Positions 13,597 through 22,326 are shown, numbered from the stretch's first letter. The stretch is 39,234 nucleotides of DNA from Clostridiales bacterium (GCA_004553495.1 SFLE01000012.1:1-39234), one strand, 5' to 3'. Numbers and translations: made by a program. The notes: a model not told the origin generated them from the letters alone.

Positions 13597-14902
13597 GCCG
13601 GACTATCTTCCGCAGCCGCGTCATGCTCAGGGCAAAGTTAAGGCACTCGTTAAAGTAGATGATGCAGATATACCCCGTGAGCGCGTACACCGGCAGCAGC
13701 CGCCACACGAGCAGTACACCGAGCAGTGCATCGAGAATATTTATTCCCATGTTCCAAAGCTGCTGACCGAGTCCCTTGAGACAGCCATCGCACAGCATAT
13801 CCGTGTACATTATCGGGATAAGCGGCGCGAGCAGCCTCAGAAAGTGACCGGCATCGGGCGAGGAGTATATCAGAATACCCAAACGCTCGGCAAAAATGAA
13901 TATCACAAGGGCGACGGCAAGAGAATAGCCGGCGCCCTTTTTTAAAAGGCTTTTCACCGTTTTGGCTATCTCCTCGTGCCTGCCCTGCACCTGAGCCTCG
14001 GTAAGCTCCGGTATTATGAGCTCGGCAAGCGCCATCAGAAAGCAAGCGGGAAACGATATTATGGGCATGACCATGCCCTGTATCGTGCCGTAGCCCGACA
14101 GCGCCCTATCCGCCGAAAAGCCGGCGGATCTCAGTCCGCGCGGTACCAGCAGATGCTCGAGCGTTGAAAGCGCCGAGCGCGCATACGCCGAAAACGCCAG
14201 CGGGAGCGCTATCTTCAGCATACGCGATGTGAGCCCCAGCGGAGGACGGCCCGCGGCTGAGTGACGCCCGCGGTCGGTGATGTAAAACAGGAGCATTGCC
14301 GCAAGCGATATTGCGTCGCCGCACACCGTTCCGAGCATTACCGCCGAGCAGTTTTTCTCAATGTCCCCCGCCGGCGAGTGCTCCAGAAACACCGCAACGA
14401 GCGCAATGGTGACTATCTGCTCGAAAAAATGCACGAGCGTAGGCTTCCACACCCTGCCGCAGGCGGTGAAATAGCCCGATATTGCCGAGCATATCGACAC
14501 CATCGGCATGGCATATGCCATTATCCGCAGAGCCCTCACGGTGCGCGCATCGCCTATCCACAGAAAGCCTATCATCTCCGCGCAGTACCGCAGCACCAGA
14601 AACGCCGCCGTACCGAACAGCAGGCTGTACACAAAGCAGCGTCTCATCGCACCTCTTATGCCCCAGTCGCGCTCGCGCCCTATCTCCTCGGACACGAGCC
14701 GCGTTGCCGCAAATCTCACCCCCGAAACGGCAAAGGTCGTGCACAGAAACGCTACCGAGATAACGAGCTGGTAAAGCCCTATGCCCGCCGAGCCGATGCG
14801 CCCGGCGAGCCACACCTGAAACGCCATCGAAATGAGGCTCATAAGCAGCGAGGAGCCCGTTAAAAGCGCGGTGTTCAATATCAATCGTTTTCTTCTTATC
14901 AT
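13580..14902 (-). CDS. SpoVB/MurJ-like polysaccharide (lipid-linked) flippase
   Basis: This 440-aa polytopic protein of the MVF/MATE-like MOP exporter superfamily has about 12-14 hydrophobic helices. The N-terminal pattern NTALLTGSSLLMSLISMAFQVWLAGRIGSAGIGLYQL fits SpoVB, YtgP/MurJ and related oligosaccharide-lipid flippases. Members move lipid II or teichoic/exopolysaccharide precursors across the membrane; SpoVB does so for spore cortex. I would not fix one role. The start ATG at 14902 has no clear Shine-Dalgarno in the 15 bases upstream; TACATT 7 bases before the ATG could even make a leaderless mRNA (speculation). No terminator is seen: the 3' end runs 17 bases into ribU on the opposite strand. 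Confidence 0.88.
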   Translation of the reverse strand: MIRRKRLILNTALLTGSSLLMSLISMAFQVWLAGRIGSAGIGLYQLVISVAFLCTTFAVSGVRFAATRLVSEEIGRERDWGIRGAMRRCFVYSLLFGTAAFLVLRYCAEMIGFLWIGDARTVRALRIMAYAMPMVSICSAISGYFTACGRVWKPTLVHFFEQIVTIALVAVFLEHSPAGDIEKNCSAVMLGTVCGDAISLAAMLLFYITDRGRHSAAGRPPLGLTSRMLKIALPLAFSAYARSALSTLEHLLVPRGLRSAGFSADRALSGYGTIQGMVMPIISFPACFLMALAELIIPELTEAQVQGRHEEIAKTVKSLLKKGAGYSLAVALVIFIFAERLGILIYSSPDAGHFLRLLAPLIPIMYTDMLCDGCLKGLGQQLWNMGINILDALLGVLLVWRLLPVYALTGYICIIYFNECLNFALSMTRLRKIVRLRTLS

Positions 14903-14938
14903 ACTAAAAATGTATGCACAACCAACAAAATATATATG

Positions 14939-14967
14939 TTGAATTTTTCACAAAGTTGGAGTATAAT
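14939..14967 (+). promoter_or_regulatory. Promoter of cytidylate-kinase-like gene
   Basis: TTGAAT (14939-14944), 17-bp spacer, TATAAT (14962-14967). The start codon is 36 bases downstream. Confidence 0.8.
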
Positions 14968-15003
14968 GTAATCATCAAAGGAAATTGAATTGGAGGCGTA
15001 ATT

Positions 15004-15600
15004 ATGATAATCACGATCGGAAGACAGCACGGTTCAAGCGGCAGAGAGATAGCAAGGCTTCTGGCAAAGGAGCTCGGCATCAAATGCTACGACAAGGAGA
15101 TAGTCGACGAGGCGGCAAAGCACTCCGATTTCAGCCGTGAGCTCATCAATGCTTATGATGAAAAGGGTATGTCCGCTTTCCTGCTTCATGCCGGCGGCTA
15201 TGGGCTCAATGAGAATTTCCGTCTCAACATGGAGGTCGTTTCCGCCCAGTTCGATGCTATCCGCGACATTGCCCAGAAGGAGGACTGCATATTTGTCGGT
15301 CGCTGCGCCGACTATGTTCTCAATGACAGAGACGATGTTGTCAGCATCTTCATTCTCGGCGACATGGACGCAAGGCTCAAGTGCCTTGAGGAGCGTCAGG
15401 GTCTTGATGAGGCTGCGGCACGCAAGAAGATCAAAGAGGTCGATAAGGACCGTTCGAGCTTCTATAAGTACTACAGCGATCAGGTCTGGGGCGATGCCCG
15501 CAACTACGATCTGTGCATCAACAGCTCTAAGCTTGGCGTTGTCGGCACTGTGGAAGCCATCATGGGCTACCTCAAAGCAAGAGGCGTCACCGAAGAATAA
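15004..15600 (+). CDS. Cytidylate kinase-like family protein
   Basis: This 198-aa cytosolic protein starts IITIGRQHGSSGREIARLLAKELGIKCYDKEIV. The P-loop variant GRQHGSSGREI at residues 6-16 is typical of the cytidylate-kinase-2 (PF13189-like) family rather than the true Cmk GxxxxGKS motif. GRCADYVL (about 100) and KEVDKDRSSFYKYYSDQVWGD supply lid-like arginines/lysines. The family is common in gut Firmicutes and its kinase substrate is not established. GGAGG lies 7 bases before the ATG, with a good promoter and terminator, so it is monocistronic. Phosphotransfer is a family prediction, not shown here. Confidence 0.85.
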   Translation: MIITIGRQHGSSGREIARLLAKELGIKCYDKEIVDEAAKHSDFSRELINAYDEKGMSAFLLHAGGYGLNENFRLNMEVVSAQFDAIRDIAQKEDCIFVGRCADYVLNDRDDVVSIFILGDMDARLKCLEERQGLDEAAARKKIKEVDKDRSSFYKYYSDQVWGDARNYDLCINSSKLGVVGTVEAIMGYLKARGVTEE

Positions 15601-15619
15601 ACTATATCTCAAGGAATAC

Positions 15620-15647
15620 AAAAACCGCCCCGATGGGGCGGTTTTTT
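15620..15647. terminator. Terminator after cytidylate-kinase-like gene
   Basis: Perfect 12-bp GC-rich stem (15620-15631 with 15635-15646), 3-nt loop, T-run right and A-run left. Probably bidirectional toward the convergent 148-aa gene. Confidence 0.9.
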
Positions 15648-15664
15648 AATATTCTGTTTCTATA

Positions 15665-16111
15665 TCACGGCAGCGAAACATAAGCGATAAATTCGGAAAA
15701 CTCGTCATCCGCGCCGTAAAAGGCCACAAAGTCGCAGCGCAGCAAGTTATCCTCAATGTAGTAAGAGCCGAAGTTCCCGTCATCATCCTCGACAATTATG
15801 CGATAAGACCAGCCGGAGGTCTCGATGGGTAAAAGTCCGACTATTTTTTTCGCTCTGAAGCCGTTAAGCTTTTCAAGCGCCCATGTGAACTCGGCGTCTT
15901 TAAATTCATAAATTTCGCCGGTGCTTCCGTTCTGCACGGCAATGCTCGTTATATTTTCCGGATCGAGGGAAAACACCTGCTTCTCGGCGCTGGCAAAGGG
16001 ATCATCCATCTTTGCTGACATTTTGCTGGTCAAAACAAGAGAGAATATCCAATACGCGGCGATCAAAGCAATAATGACCGCTAAGAATATGACGAGTTTT
16101 TTGTGCTTCAT
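15665..16111 (-). CDS. Small N-terminally anchored protein of unknown function
   Basis: This 148-aa protein has a basic start (MKHKK) and one hydrophobic segment (about residues 6-28), then a soluble, acidic extracytoplasmic part. The latter looks like alternating beta-strands (ITSIAVQNGSTGEIYEF, WSYRIIVEDDDGNFGSYYI, LLRCDFVAFYG). I do not recognise a family. GGAGGGG is about 6 bases before the ATG and the gene has its own promoter and shares a terminator, so it is a real single-gene unit downstream of serCA. A role on the outer membrane face is inferred from topology only. Confidence 0.72.
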   Translation of the reverse strand: MKHKKLVIFLAVIIALIAAYWIFSLVLTSKMSAKMDDPFASAEKQVFSLDPENITSIAVQNGSTGEIYEFKDAEFTWALEKLNGFRAKKIVGLLPIETSGWSYRIIVEDDDGNFGSYYIEDNLLRCDFVAFYGADDEFSEFIAYVSLP

Positions 16112-16164
16112 AATTCCCCTCCATTCAATATCTATCTGCTTACACTAACCGGTCTTATATATTC

Positions 16165-16193
16165 AGCATATCATATTGTCCACATTCTGTCAA
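16165..16193 (-). promoter_or_regulatory. Promoter of the 148-aa anchored protein
   Basis: Minus strand: TTGACA (16188-16193), 17-bp spacer, TATGCT (16165-16170). It starts right after the serA terminator. Confidence 0.7.
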
Positions 16194-16194
16194 A

Positions 16195-16233
16195 CAAGAA
16201 AAATTCCCCCAAAGCAGAGGCTTTGAGGGAATT
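16195..16233 (-). terminator. Terminator of serC-serA operon
   Basis: A 13-bp stem (16202-16214 with 16221-16233) pairs completely only as minus-strand RNA, where the single mismatch becomes a G-U pair. It is followed on that strand by a T-rich tract. Confidence 0.82.
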
Positions 16234-16246
16234 ATGTTATATGTTA

Positions 16247-17413
16247 TCAGAACAGAACTCTGACTCTGAGAACATCGTCCATCTTTCGGATAGTGTTTGC
16301 GGTGTCCTCCCAGATCTCATCGTTCAAGTCGATTATCGTGTAGGCATATCTGCCGCGCGGCTTGTTTATCATATGCTCGACATTTATGTTTTTCGCGGTT
16401 ATCAGGTCGAGGATGCGGTTTATCATGCCGGGCACATTGTGGTGGATAACGCACAGACGGCAGACACCCATGCGCTCGAGCTTTGCCGAGGGCAGGTTCA
16501 CGGAGTTTACGATGTTGCCGTTTTTGAGATACTCATAAAGCTGCTTTGCCGCCATCTCCGCACAGCGGTCCTCGCTCTCGGGAGTGCACGCGCCCAGATG
16601 CGGGAGCGCAATGACATTTTTGCCGCCGAGTATCTTCTCGTTCGGGAAATCGGTGACATATTTTGCGACCTTGCCGCTTTCGAGGGCTGCGAGCATCGCG
16701 TCGTCGTCAACGACCTCAGCGCGCGACTCGTTTATGATGCGCACCCCGTCGCGCATTGCGCCGAACGCCTTTGCATCGAGCATATGGTGGGTATCCTCAT
16801 TATACGGGATGTTGATGCTTATATAATCGCACTTTTTGAATATCTCGCTTATATCGTCGGCGCGCTCGACATCGCGCGAGAGCCGCCAAGCGGCATCCAC
16901 CGACATGAACGGATCATAGCCGATAACGCTCATATCCAGCGCAAGGCAGGCGTTTGCGACCAGTGCGCCGGTCGCGCCGAGTCCGAGAACGCCGACGCAT
17001 TTGCCCATGAGCTCGGGACCCGCGAAATTGGATTTTCCCTTCTCAACGAGCTCGGGTATCCTATCCCCCTCGCCCGCTATGCTTTTTACCCACTCGATGC
17101 TGCCGATGACATCGCGCGACGCCATTACCATCGAGCACACGGTCTGCTCCTTTACCGCCTCGGCATTCGCGCCGGGGCTGTTGAATACGACTATCCCGCG
17201 CTCGGCATAATCGTCGATTGGGATGTTATTGTACCCCGCTCCCGCTCTGGCAACGCCGAGCAGACTGTCGGGAGCTGCAAACGAATGCATATCCGCGCTG
17301 CGGACTATTATTCCGTCGGGCTCCGCCATATCCTCGCTGACGGTGCAGCCGAGGGCTTTGAGCTTATCCAGTCCCACGGGCGAAATATTATTTATCGTCT
17401 TTATATTAAACAT
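16247..17413 (-). CDS. serA: D-3-phosphoglycerate dehydrogenase
   Basis: This 388-aa cytosolic enzyme oxidises 3-phosphoglycerate to 3-phosphohydroxypyruvate with NAD+, the first step of serine synthesis. The NAD-binding motif GVLGLGATGALVANACLAL lies near residues 140-160, with the acidic residue that selects NAD in IGYDPF. The catalytic Arg is in INESRAEVVD and the catalytic His in LPHLGACTPESE. A C-terminal ACT-like domain (about 318-388: RLCVIHHNVPGMINRILDLI) suggests allosteric control by serine or a related amino acid. The ATG at 17413 sits inside the end of serC (8-base overlap, GAGGTAG upstream), so the two are translationally linked. Confidence 0.95.
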   Translation of the reverse strand: MFNIKTINNISPVGLDKLKALGCTVSEDMAEPDGIIVRSADMHSFAAPDSLLGVARAGAGYNNIPIDDYAERGIVVFNSPGANAEAVKEQTVCSMVMASRDVIGSIEWVKSIAGEGDRIPELVEKGKSNFAGPELMGKCVGVLGLGATGALVANACLALDMSVIGYDPFMSVDAAWRLSRDVERADDISEIFKKCDYISINIPYNEDTHHMLDAKAFGAMRDGVRIINESRAEVVDDDAMLAALESGKVAKYVTDFPNEKILGGKNVIALPHLGACTPESEDRCAEMAAKQLYEYLKNGNIVNSVNLPSAKLERMGVCRLCVIHHNVPGMINRILDLITAKNINVEHMINKPRGRYAYTIIDLNDEIWEDTANTIRKMDDVLRVRVLF

Positions 17414-18491
17414 GGTGTTCTACCTCAAATTGTTTCATGTATTCAGCCAACGCCTGAGCGCCCTGCATGGGCATTGCGTTGTAGAGCGAGGCTCTTATTC
17501 CGCCGGTGAGCCTGTGACCCTTGAGATTTAAAAGCCCGCGCCGGGATGCGCCCTCTACGAAAGCCGCGTCGAGCTCATCCGAGCCCGTGCGGAAGGTTAT
17601 ATTCATGTCGCTGCGCGAATCGCGGCGGGCATGTGGGAGGTACAGTCTGCTGTTATCCAGCACATCGTATATCAGCCCCGCGCGCTGCTTTTTTATTTTC
17701 TCCATCTCGTCTACTCCGCCGATGCTCTCGAGCCAGTCGAGCATGAGACCGAGCATATATATGCACCAGCACGGCGGCGTGTTGAGCATGGAGTCTTTTT
17801 TGATAAGCGTGTCATAGCTCATAACCGAGGGGCATATATCCGCCTGCCTGCCGGCAAGGGACTTGTCGATAATAACGACCGTGAGCCCCGCGGGAGCCAT
17901 GTTCTTCTGCGCACCGGCATATATAAGTCCGAATTTCGACACATCGACAGGCTTTGAAAGTATATCCGAGGACATATCGCAGACTATGGTCTTTCCCGCG
18001 GTATCGGGAACGGACTGCCACTCGGTGCCGTAAATGGTGTTATTCGCGCAGTAGTAGAAATAGCTCGAATCGGCGCTGAGCCGAAGCGCTTCGGGAATAC
18101 AGCTGTGCCCCTTATCGGAGCTGTCGCAGGCGATATTCACCCTGCCGTACTTCTGCGCTTCCTTTGCCGCGAGGGACGAAAAGTTTCCGGTTACGGCATA
18201 GTCCGCGCTGCCGCCCTGCCCCATAAGGTTCAGCGGTATCGCCGCGAACTGGAGCGTTGCGCCGCCCTGCAAAAACAGCACCTCATAATTATCCGGCACA
18301 TTCAGCGCGCTTTTTAGCTTTGCCTTTGACGCCTGAAATATCTCGTCGAACAGCTTACTTCGGTGGCTCATCTCCATAACGGACATTCCGCTGCCGTTAT
18401 AATCGCTTATCTCGCGCTTTGCCTTTTCCAGCACCGATTCCGGCATCATTGACGGACCCGCGGAAAAGTTATATACATTTTCTCTCGACAC
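17406..18491 (-). CDS. serC: Phosphoserine aminotransferase
   Basis: This 361-aa PLP enzyme of aminotransferase class V converts 3-phosphohydroxypyruvate and glutamate to phosphoserine, the second serine step. NVYNFSAGPSMMP at the N-terminus, the phosphate-site FLQGGATLQF, the PLP-aspartate region CDMSSDILS and the Schiff-base lysine in GLIYAGAQKNMAP are all present. I place the start at GTG 18491: AGGAGG lies 8 bases upstream, while the in-frame GTG at 18500 overlaps that site. First gene of serC-serA; no phosphoserine phosphatase is adjacent, so the last step is elsewhere. Confidence 0.95.
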   Translation of the reverse strand: MSRENVYNFSAGPSMMPESVLEKAKREISDYNGSGMSVMEMSHRSKLFDEIFQASKAKLKSALNVPDNYEVLFLQGGATLQFAAIPLNLMGQGGSADYAVTGNFSSLAAKEAQKYGRVNIACDSSDKGHSCIPEALRLSADSSYFYYCANNTIYGTEWQSVPDTAGKTIVCDMSSDILSKPVDVSKFGLIYAGAQKNMAPAGLTVVIIDKSLAGRQADICPSVMSYDTLIKKDSMLNTPPCWCIYMLGLMLDWLESIGGVDEMEKIKKQRAGLIYDVLDNSRLYLPHARRDSRSDMNITFRTGSDELDAAFVEGASRRGLLNLKGHRLTGGIRASLYNAMPMQGAQALAEYMKQFEVEHHV

Positions 18492-18519
18492 GATGAGCAC
18501 CTCCTGTTCATATGTTAAA

Positions 18520-18548
18520 AGTATAGCTATTTATCTATTCCGTGTCAA
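18520..18548 (-). promoter_or_regulatory. Promoter of serC-serA
   Basis: Minus strand: TTGACA (18543-18548), 17-bp spacer, TATACT (18520-18525). The -35 lies in the stop-codon region of mtaB, so transcription from mtaB may also continue into serC. Confidence 0.8.
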
Positions 18549-19831
18549 ATGACATTTCCGACTAAAATTCCATCCGAAACGGCATTTATCAGTACATTGT
18601 GTACTGTTCCGCGCAGATCGTCGCCGGACGCGGCGACCTCAAGATAGTTGTCGCTGTGACCCTTCCAGAGCCCTTCCTCGCGCGTTTCAAACAGAACCGG
18701 CAGGGTCTTGCCGACCATGCTCTCAAGAAAGCGTTTTCTTGTTTCGGAAACGACGGCGCGCGCCTGCTTTGAGCGCTTTGCCTTTGTCGCGCGATCCACC
18801 TGCCCCTCCATTTTGTCGGCCGGTGTGCCGGGACGGCGGGAGTACGGGAAGACGTGTGCATCGGAAAACGCCGCTTTTTTGAGAAACTCCAGCGTTTCGA
18901 GCTGGTGCTGCTCCGTTTCGCCGGGGAAGCCGACGATGACATCACAGGTCATGCCGCAGTCGGGGAAATATCTGCGCAGAAGCTGCATCGCCTCGTAAAA
19001 CCGTGCGGTGTCGTACTTGCGGTTCATCGCCTTGAGCGTTGCGTCGCAGCCGGATTGCAGCGAAAGATGAAAATGCCTGCAAACGCTGCCGCACGAGGAA
19101 AGTCTTTTGCAGAAATCCTCGGTTATAACGCTCGGCTCAATAGAGCCCAGACGCAGCCGCATATGCGGAGCTGCCTCGGCTATGGCGCACACGACATCGG
19201 CAAGAGTAGGCTTTCCCTCAAGGTCGACGCCGTAGGACGCGATCTCGATGCCCGTTATGACAAGCTCTCTGTAGCCGCGCTCATCGAGCTCGCGCGCCTG
19301 CTGAACGGCAGCCTCCATCGGCAGGCTGCGGACTCTGCCGCGCGTGTAGGGGATGATGCAGTAGGAGCAGAAATTCACGCAGCCGTCCTGAATTTTCAGC
19401 AGCGCACGGGTATGCCCCGATACCGCTCCGGCGGGCAGCTCCTCAAAAACGCGCCTTTCAAAGGGCTTATCGAGCTCTCTTACGCCCTCGCCGGTGGCGA
19501 CCGCCTTTTCGATGGCGTCAACGAGCTTTATCCTGTCGGAGGTACCGTAGACTATATCGGCTCCCGTTTTCTGAACCGTGTCGGGGCTGAGCTGAGAATA
19601 GCAGCCGGACACCGCGACCACGGCATCGGGGTTTTCCTCTCTCAGTCTGTGTATCGCCTGACGCGACTTGCGCCCCGCCTCCGCGGTGACCGCGCAGGTG
19701 TTGACGATAACGGCGTCGGCGATCTCGCCCTCGGAGCACGGGAGGTGTCCGTGCTCCCGCAGCAGGGTCTCCATAGCCTGAGTTTCATACTGGTTGACCT
19801 TGCAGCCGAGAGTGTATATAATGTATTTCAT
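18545..19831 (-). CDS. mtaB: tRNA t6A37 methylthiotransferase MtaB
   Basis: This 428-aa radical-SAM enzyme converts t6A37 to ms2t6A in tRNAs reading ANN codons. The N-terminal MTTase domain has three cluster cysteines in TLGCKVNQYE, VNTCAVT and SGCYSQL. The radical-SAM motif CxxxCxxC is CVNFCSYC, followed by IPYTRGRVRS. The C-terminal TRAM-type RNA-binding region is around residues 365-425. GCKVNQYET at the start distinguishes MtaB from MiaB (GCQMN) in my recollection. The start at 19831 has AGGAG 9 bases upstream; an in-frame ATG at 19840 abuts that site. It diverges from a cysteine desulfurase only 28 bp away. Confidence 0.93.
   Translation of the reverse strand: MKYIIYTLGCKVNQYETQAMETLLREHGHLPCSEGEIADAVIVNTCAVTAEAGRKSRQAIHRLREENPDAVVAVSGCYSQLSPDTVQKTGADIVYGTSDRIKLVDAIEKAVATGEGVRELDKPFERRVFEELPAGAVSGHTRALLKIQDGCVNFCSYCIIPYTRGRVRSLPMEAAVQQARELDERGYRELVITGIEIASYGVDLEGKPTLADVVCAIAEAAPHMRLRLGSIEPSVITEDFCKRLSSCGSVCRHFHLSLQSGCDATLKAMNRKYDTARFYEAMQLLRRYFPDCGMTCDVIVGFPGETEQHQLETLEFLKKAAFSDAHVFPYSRRPGTPADKMEGQVDRATKAKRSKQARAVVSETRKRFLESMVGKTLPVLFETREEGLWKGHSDNYLEVAASGDDLRGTVHNVLINAVSDGILVGNVI
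19794..19822 (+). promoter_or_regulatory. Promoter of cysteine desulfurase, inside mtaB coding region
   Basis: TTGACC (19794-19799), 17-bp spacer, TATAAT (19817-19822). It lies within the first codons of mtaB on the other strand. Part of the -35 is forced by the conserved Val-Asn of mtaB, so coincidence cannot be excluded. Confidence 0.65.
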
Positions 19832-19840
19832 GCAAATCAT

Positions 19841-19851
19841 CTCCTGAGGAG
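19841..19851. promoter_or_regulatory. Palindromic shared Shine-Dalgarno of divergent mtaB and cysteine desulfurase
   Basis: CTCCTGAGGAG reads AGGAG on both strands. On the minus strand it sits 9 bases before the mtaB ATG, and on the plus strand 8 bases before the cysteine desulfurase ATG. Confidence 0.75.
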
Positions 19852-19859
19852 TCAGTTAT

Positions 19860-20990
19860 ATGGAAGTTTATCTTGATAATGCAGCGACTACGCAGGTCTG
19901 CCGCGAAGCAGCCGACATTGCCTATAAGGTCATGACCGAGTGCTACGGAAACCCCAGCTCCACGCACACAAAGGGGCGCGAGGCAAAGGCATATCTCGAC
20001 ACAGCCCGTGCGCAGATAGCAAAAGCGCTCGGCTGTACGCCAGCCGAGGTGTATTTCACATCCTGCGGCTCGGAAAGCGATGTGTGGGCGATAACCAAAG
20101 GCGCAGAGAGCTTAGCCCGCCGCGGAAAGCACATAATCTCATCCGCCGTCGAGCACGACGCGGTGCGGAAAACGCTCGCAGAGCTTGAGACGCGCGGCTT
20201 TGAGGTGACATACCTTGCACCCGAGCCCGACGGCTCGATTTCCGTGGAGTCGGTCAAAAACGCTCTGCGCAGCGACACGGTTCTCGTAACGCTCATGATG
20301 GTCAACAACGAGACCGGAGCCGTCACCGACATTGCGGGTGTTGCAAAAATGCTCAAAGCCGAGGGCTCTAAGGCGCTTCTGCACACCGATGCCGTTCAGG
20401 GCTTTATGAAGGTGCCTTTCAAGGCGAAAACTCTTGGCGCGGACATGATAAGCCTCAGCGGTCACAAGATCCACGCGCCGAAGGGCATAGGCGCATTGTA
20501 TATCAAAACCGGTGTTAAAATCAAGCCCCTCATTCGCGGCGGCGCTCAGGAGAGCGGTATGCGTGCGGGGACCGAGGCAATGCCGCAGATAGCCGCGTTC
20601 GGCGCGGCGGCAGAGATAGCCTTTGCCGGAATGAAGGATAACTGCGAAAAAATGTCCGCTCTGCGCGAGCAGGCTATAAGGAACATCACCGCGACCATGC
20701 CGGAGGCGATGGTTATCGGCGGCGGTGCTCCTCATATTCTCAGCGTTTCTCTCTCCGGCTGGCGCAGCGAGGTCCTAATGAATTATCTCGAGGCAAAGGG
20801 CATATTCGTCTCGCGCAGCTCCGCCTGCAAAAAGGGCGGCAGGAGCCATGTGCTCGAGGCTATGCACCTTCCGGCTGCCGTCATCGACGGCGCGATAAGG
20901 ATAAGCTTTTCTCGCTTTAACACGCCGGAGGATGTTTCCGCACTGTGCTCGGCGCTGCTTGAAGCGCACGACACTTTAGCTCACCGATAA
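19860..20990 (+). CDS. Cysteine desulfurase (NifS/IscS family)
   Basis: This 376-aa PLP enzyme takes sulfur from cysteine to form an enzyme persulfide for Fe-S clusters or tRNA thiolation. The signature N-terminus VYLDNAATTQV, PLP-binding SLSGHKIHAPKG (Schiff-base Lys), and the catalytic Cys in VSRSSACKKGG are present; the short loop around the Cys is of the IscS/NifS (class I) or ThiI-linked type. No IscU, NifU or ThiI gene is adjacent. Facing mtaB, whose enzyme needs Fe-S clusters and sulfur, makes a shared sulfur role plausible (inference). The SD AGGAG lies 8 bases before the ATG and the promoter is within mtaB. Confidence 0.93.
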   Translation: MEVYLDNAATTQVCREAADIAYKVMTECYGNPSSTHTKGREAKAYLDTARAQIAKALGCTPAEVYFTSCGSESDVWAITKGAESLARRGKHIISSAVEHDAVRKTLAELETRGFEVTYLAPEPDGSISVESVKNALRSDTVLVTLMMVNNETGAVTDIAGVAKMLKAEGSKALLHTDAVQGFMKVPFKAKTLGADMISLSGHKIHAPKGIGALYIKTGVKIKPLIRGGAQESGMRAGTEAMPQIAAFGAAAEIAFAGMKDNCEKMSALREQAIRNITATMPEAMVIGGGAPHILSVSLSGWRSEVLMNYLEAKGIFVSRSSACKKGGRSHVLEAMHLPAAVIDGAIRISFSRFNTPEDVSALCSALLEAHDTLAHR

Positions 20991-20998
20991 GCATTTTT

Positions 20999-21035
20999 AA
21001 GGCTGTACCGCTCGGGTACAGCCTTTGTTTTTATT
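20999..21035. terminator. Terminator between cysteine desulfurase and AI-2E exporter gene
   Basis: An 11-bp stem (20999-21009 with 21015-21025), 5-nt loop and T-rich tail (TGTTTTTATT). The A-rich left side on the minus strand is weaker. Confidence 0.85.
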
Positions 21036-22326
21036 CCTTTTTATCCTCGTCCTGTACGGGCGGCGCCTTAACCTTGCGCTTTGGCACAAACTCAAGCGTT
21101 TCGGGGTCTACATAGTCAAGGTTTTGATACGCGTCCGCATCGGTCGGCAGGTTTTCGCGTTTAAGCTTTTTGTTCACAAGCGTTTCCACTATCGTGTAGA
21201 TGATAACGAATACCGGAACGCCGAGGAGCATTCCCCAGAAGCCGAATATGCCGCCGAATATGACGATGGAAAACAGCACCCAGAAGCCGTTTATGCCGAT
21301 GGAGGTACCCAGTATCTTCGGTCCTATTACATTGCCGTCAAGCTGCTGGAGGACAAAGACGAAGATTATGAACCACAGGCACATTTTCGGATCGACCAGC
21401 AGCACCAGCAGTGCCGACGGTATGGCGCCGATAAACGGTCCGAAAAACGGGATAACATTCGTCACGCCGACAATGACGGCTATTAGCAGCGAATACGGCA
21501 TGCTCAGTGCCACGCAGCCGAAATAGCAGATAACACCGATTATGGCACTGTCGAGAAGCTTGCCGGTGATGAAGCCCATGAAGGTGCGGTCGGCAAAGCG
21601 CAGAGCCGAGGAGACCTTCCTTGCGCGCGCGGGGGAGAAAATGCTGTAGAGTATCTTGCGGTAGTGCGCGATAAAAGGCTCCTTGTTATAGAGGATATAC
21701 ACCGAAACGATTATACCGATAACGATGTTGTACACAGCCTTGAGCACAGACATAACGCCGCTGGTTATGTTCGTCACAACGCTCTCCATGCTCGGCAGCA
21801 GTGTGTTCGTCGCCCACTGCGTGAGCGCATCGGTGAGGTTTCCGAATATTTTGGTCGCATAGTCCTCTATCTCGGGGTAGTTTTTAAGCAGATTGTCTAT
21901 CGCCGAGGACGCCGTGTCAAAATAAGTCGGGCTGTTCGTTATTATCGCCGATATGCTGTCATACACCTGCGGGACGATGAGGTATATCAAAGCAGCGATT
22001 ATGAGCAGCAGCACTATCTCGGCAAGTATGAGCGCGAGCACTCGGGGAAGCTTCTTCCCCGCCTTAAATTTGGGCTGCTTTTTCTTTATATTCGCAACAA
22101 GCGGCTTGAACAGCTTGTTTTCGTACATCATCATCGACGGAACGAGCAGATATGATATTACAAGTCCCCATATAAACGGGCTGAGTATGCCCATAAGCGA
22201 GCCAAGCACGCTCACGAGATCACCCATATAGTCTATTCCGAAGTAAAACAGTATGCTCGCGGCAATAACGAGAAACGCCGTTATGCCCCAGCCTATATAT
22301 TGGGAATATTTGTGCTTTTTGTTCAA
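21031..22326 (-). CDS. AI-2E family transporter
   Basis: This 431-aa membrane protein has the AI-2E (YdiK/TqsA/YhhT) family layout: N-terminal helices about residues 8-28 and 33-63, a long extracellular helix-rich segment (about 100-190), and a C-terminal block of helices with the family motif NVIPFFGPFIGAIPS and LDGNVIGPKILG. Members export small molecules or cations, and some affect autoinducer-2; the substrate here is unknown. A charged cytosolic tail (KRKVKAPPVQDEDKKE) ends the protein. The start is set at TTG 22326, 5 bases after GGGGGTGG. The likely transcription start near 22347 lies downstream of the more distal in-frame TTG (22353), supporting the shorter form. Confidence 0.87.
   Translation of the reverse strand: MNKKHKYSQYIGWGITAFLVIAASILFYFGIDYMGDLVSVLGSLMGILSPFIWGLVISYLLVPSMMMYENKLFKPLVANIKKKQPKFKAGKKLPRVLALILAEIVLLLIIAALIYLIVPQVYDSISAIITNSPTYFDTASSAIDNLLKNYPEIEDYATKIFGNLTDALTQWATNTLLPSMESVVTNITSGVMSVLKAVYNIVIGIIVSVYILYNKEPFIAHYRKILYSIFSPARARKVSSALRFADRTFMGFITGKLLDSAIIGVICYFGCVALSMPYSLLIAVIVGVTNVIPFFGPFIGAIPSALLVLLVDPKMCLWFIIFVFVLQQLDGNVIGPKILGTSIGINGFWVLFSIVIFGGIFGFWGMLLGVPVFVIIYTIVETLVNKKLKRENLPTDADAYQNLDYVDPETLEFVPKRKVKAPPVQDEDKKE

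Noticed and set aside
16103..17509. A 468-codon open frame on the plus strand opposite serA
   Set aside because: It is a shadow of the serA coding frame: no ribosome-binding site, low-complexity His/Ala/Arg-rich composition, and serA has all its motifs.
18492..18544. T-box or amino acid riboswitch in front of serC
   Set aside because: Only about 20-30 nt of leader is available after the promoter, far too short for a T-box.
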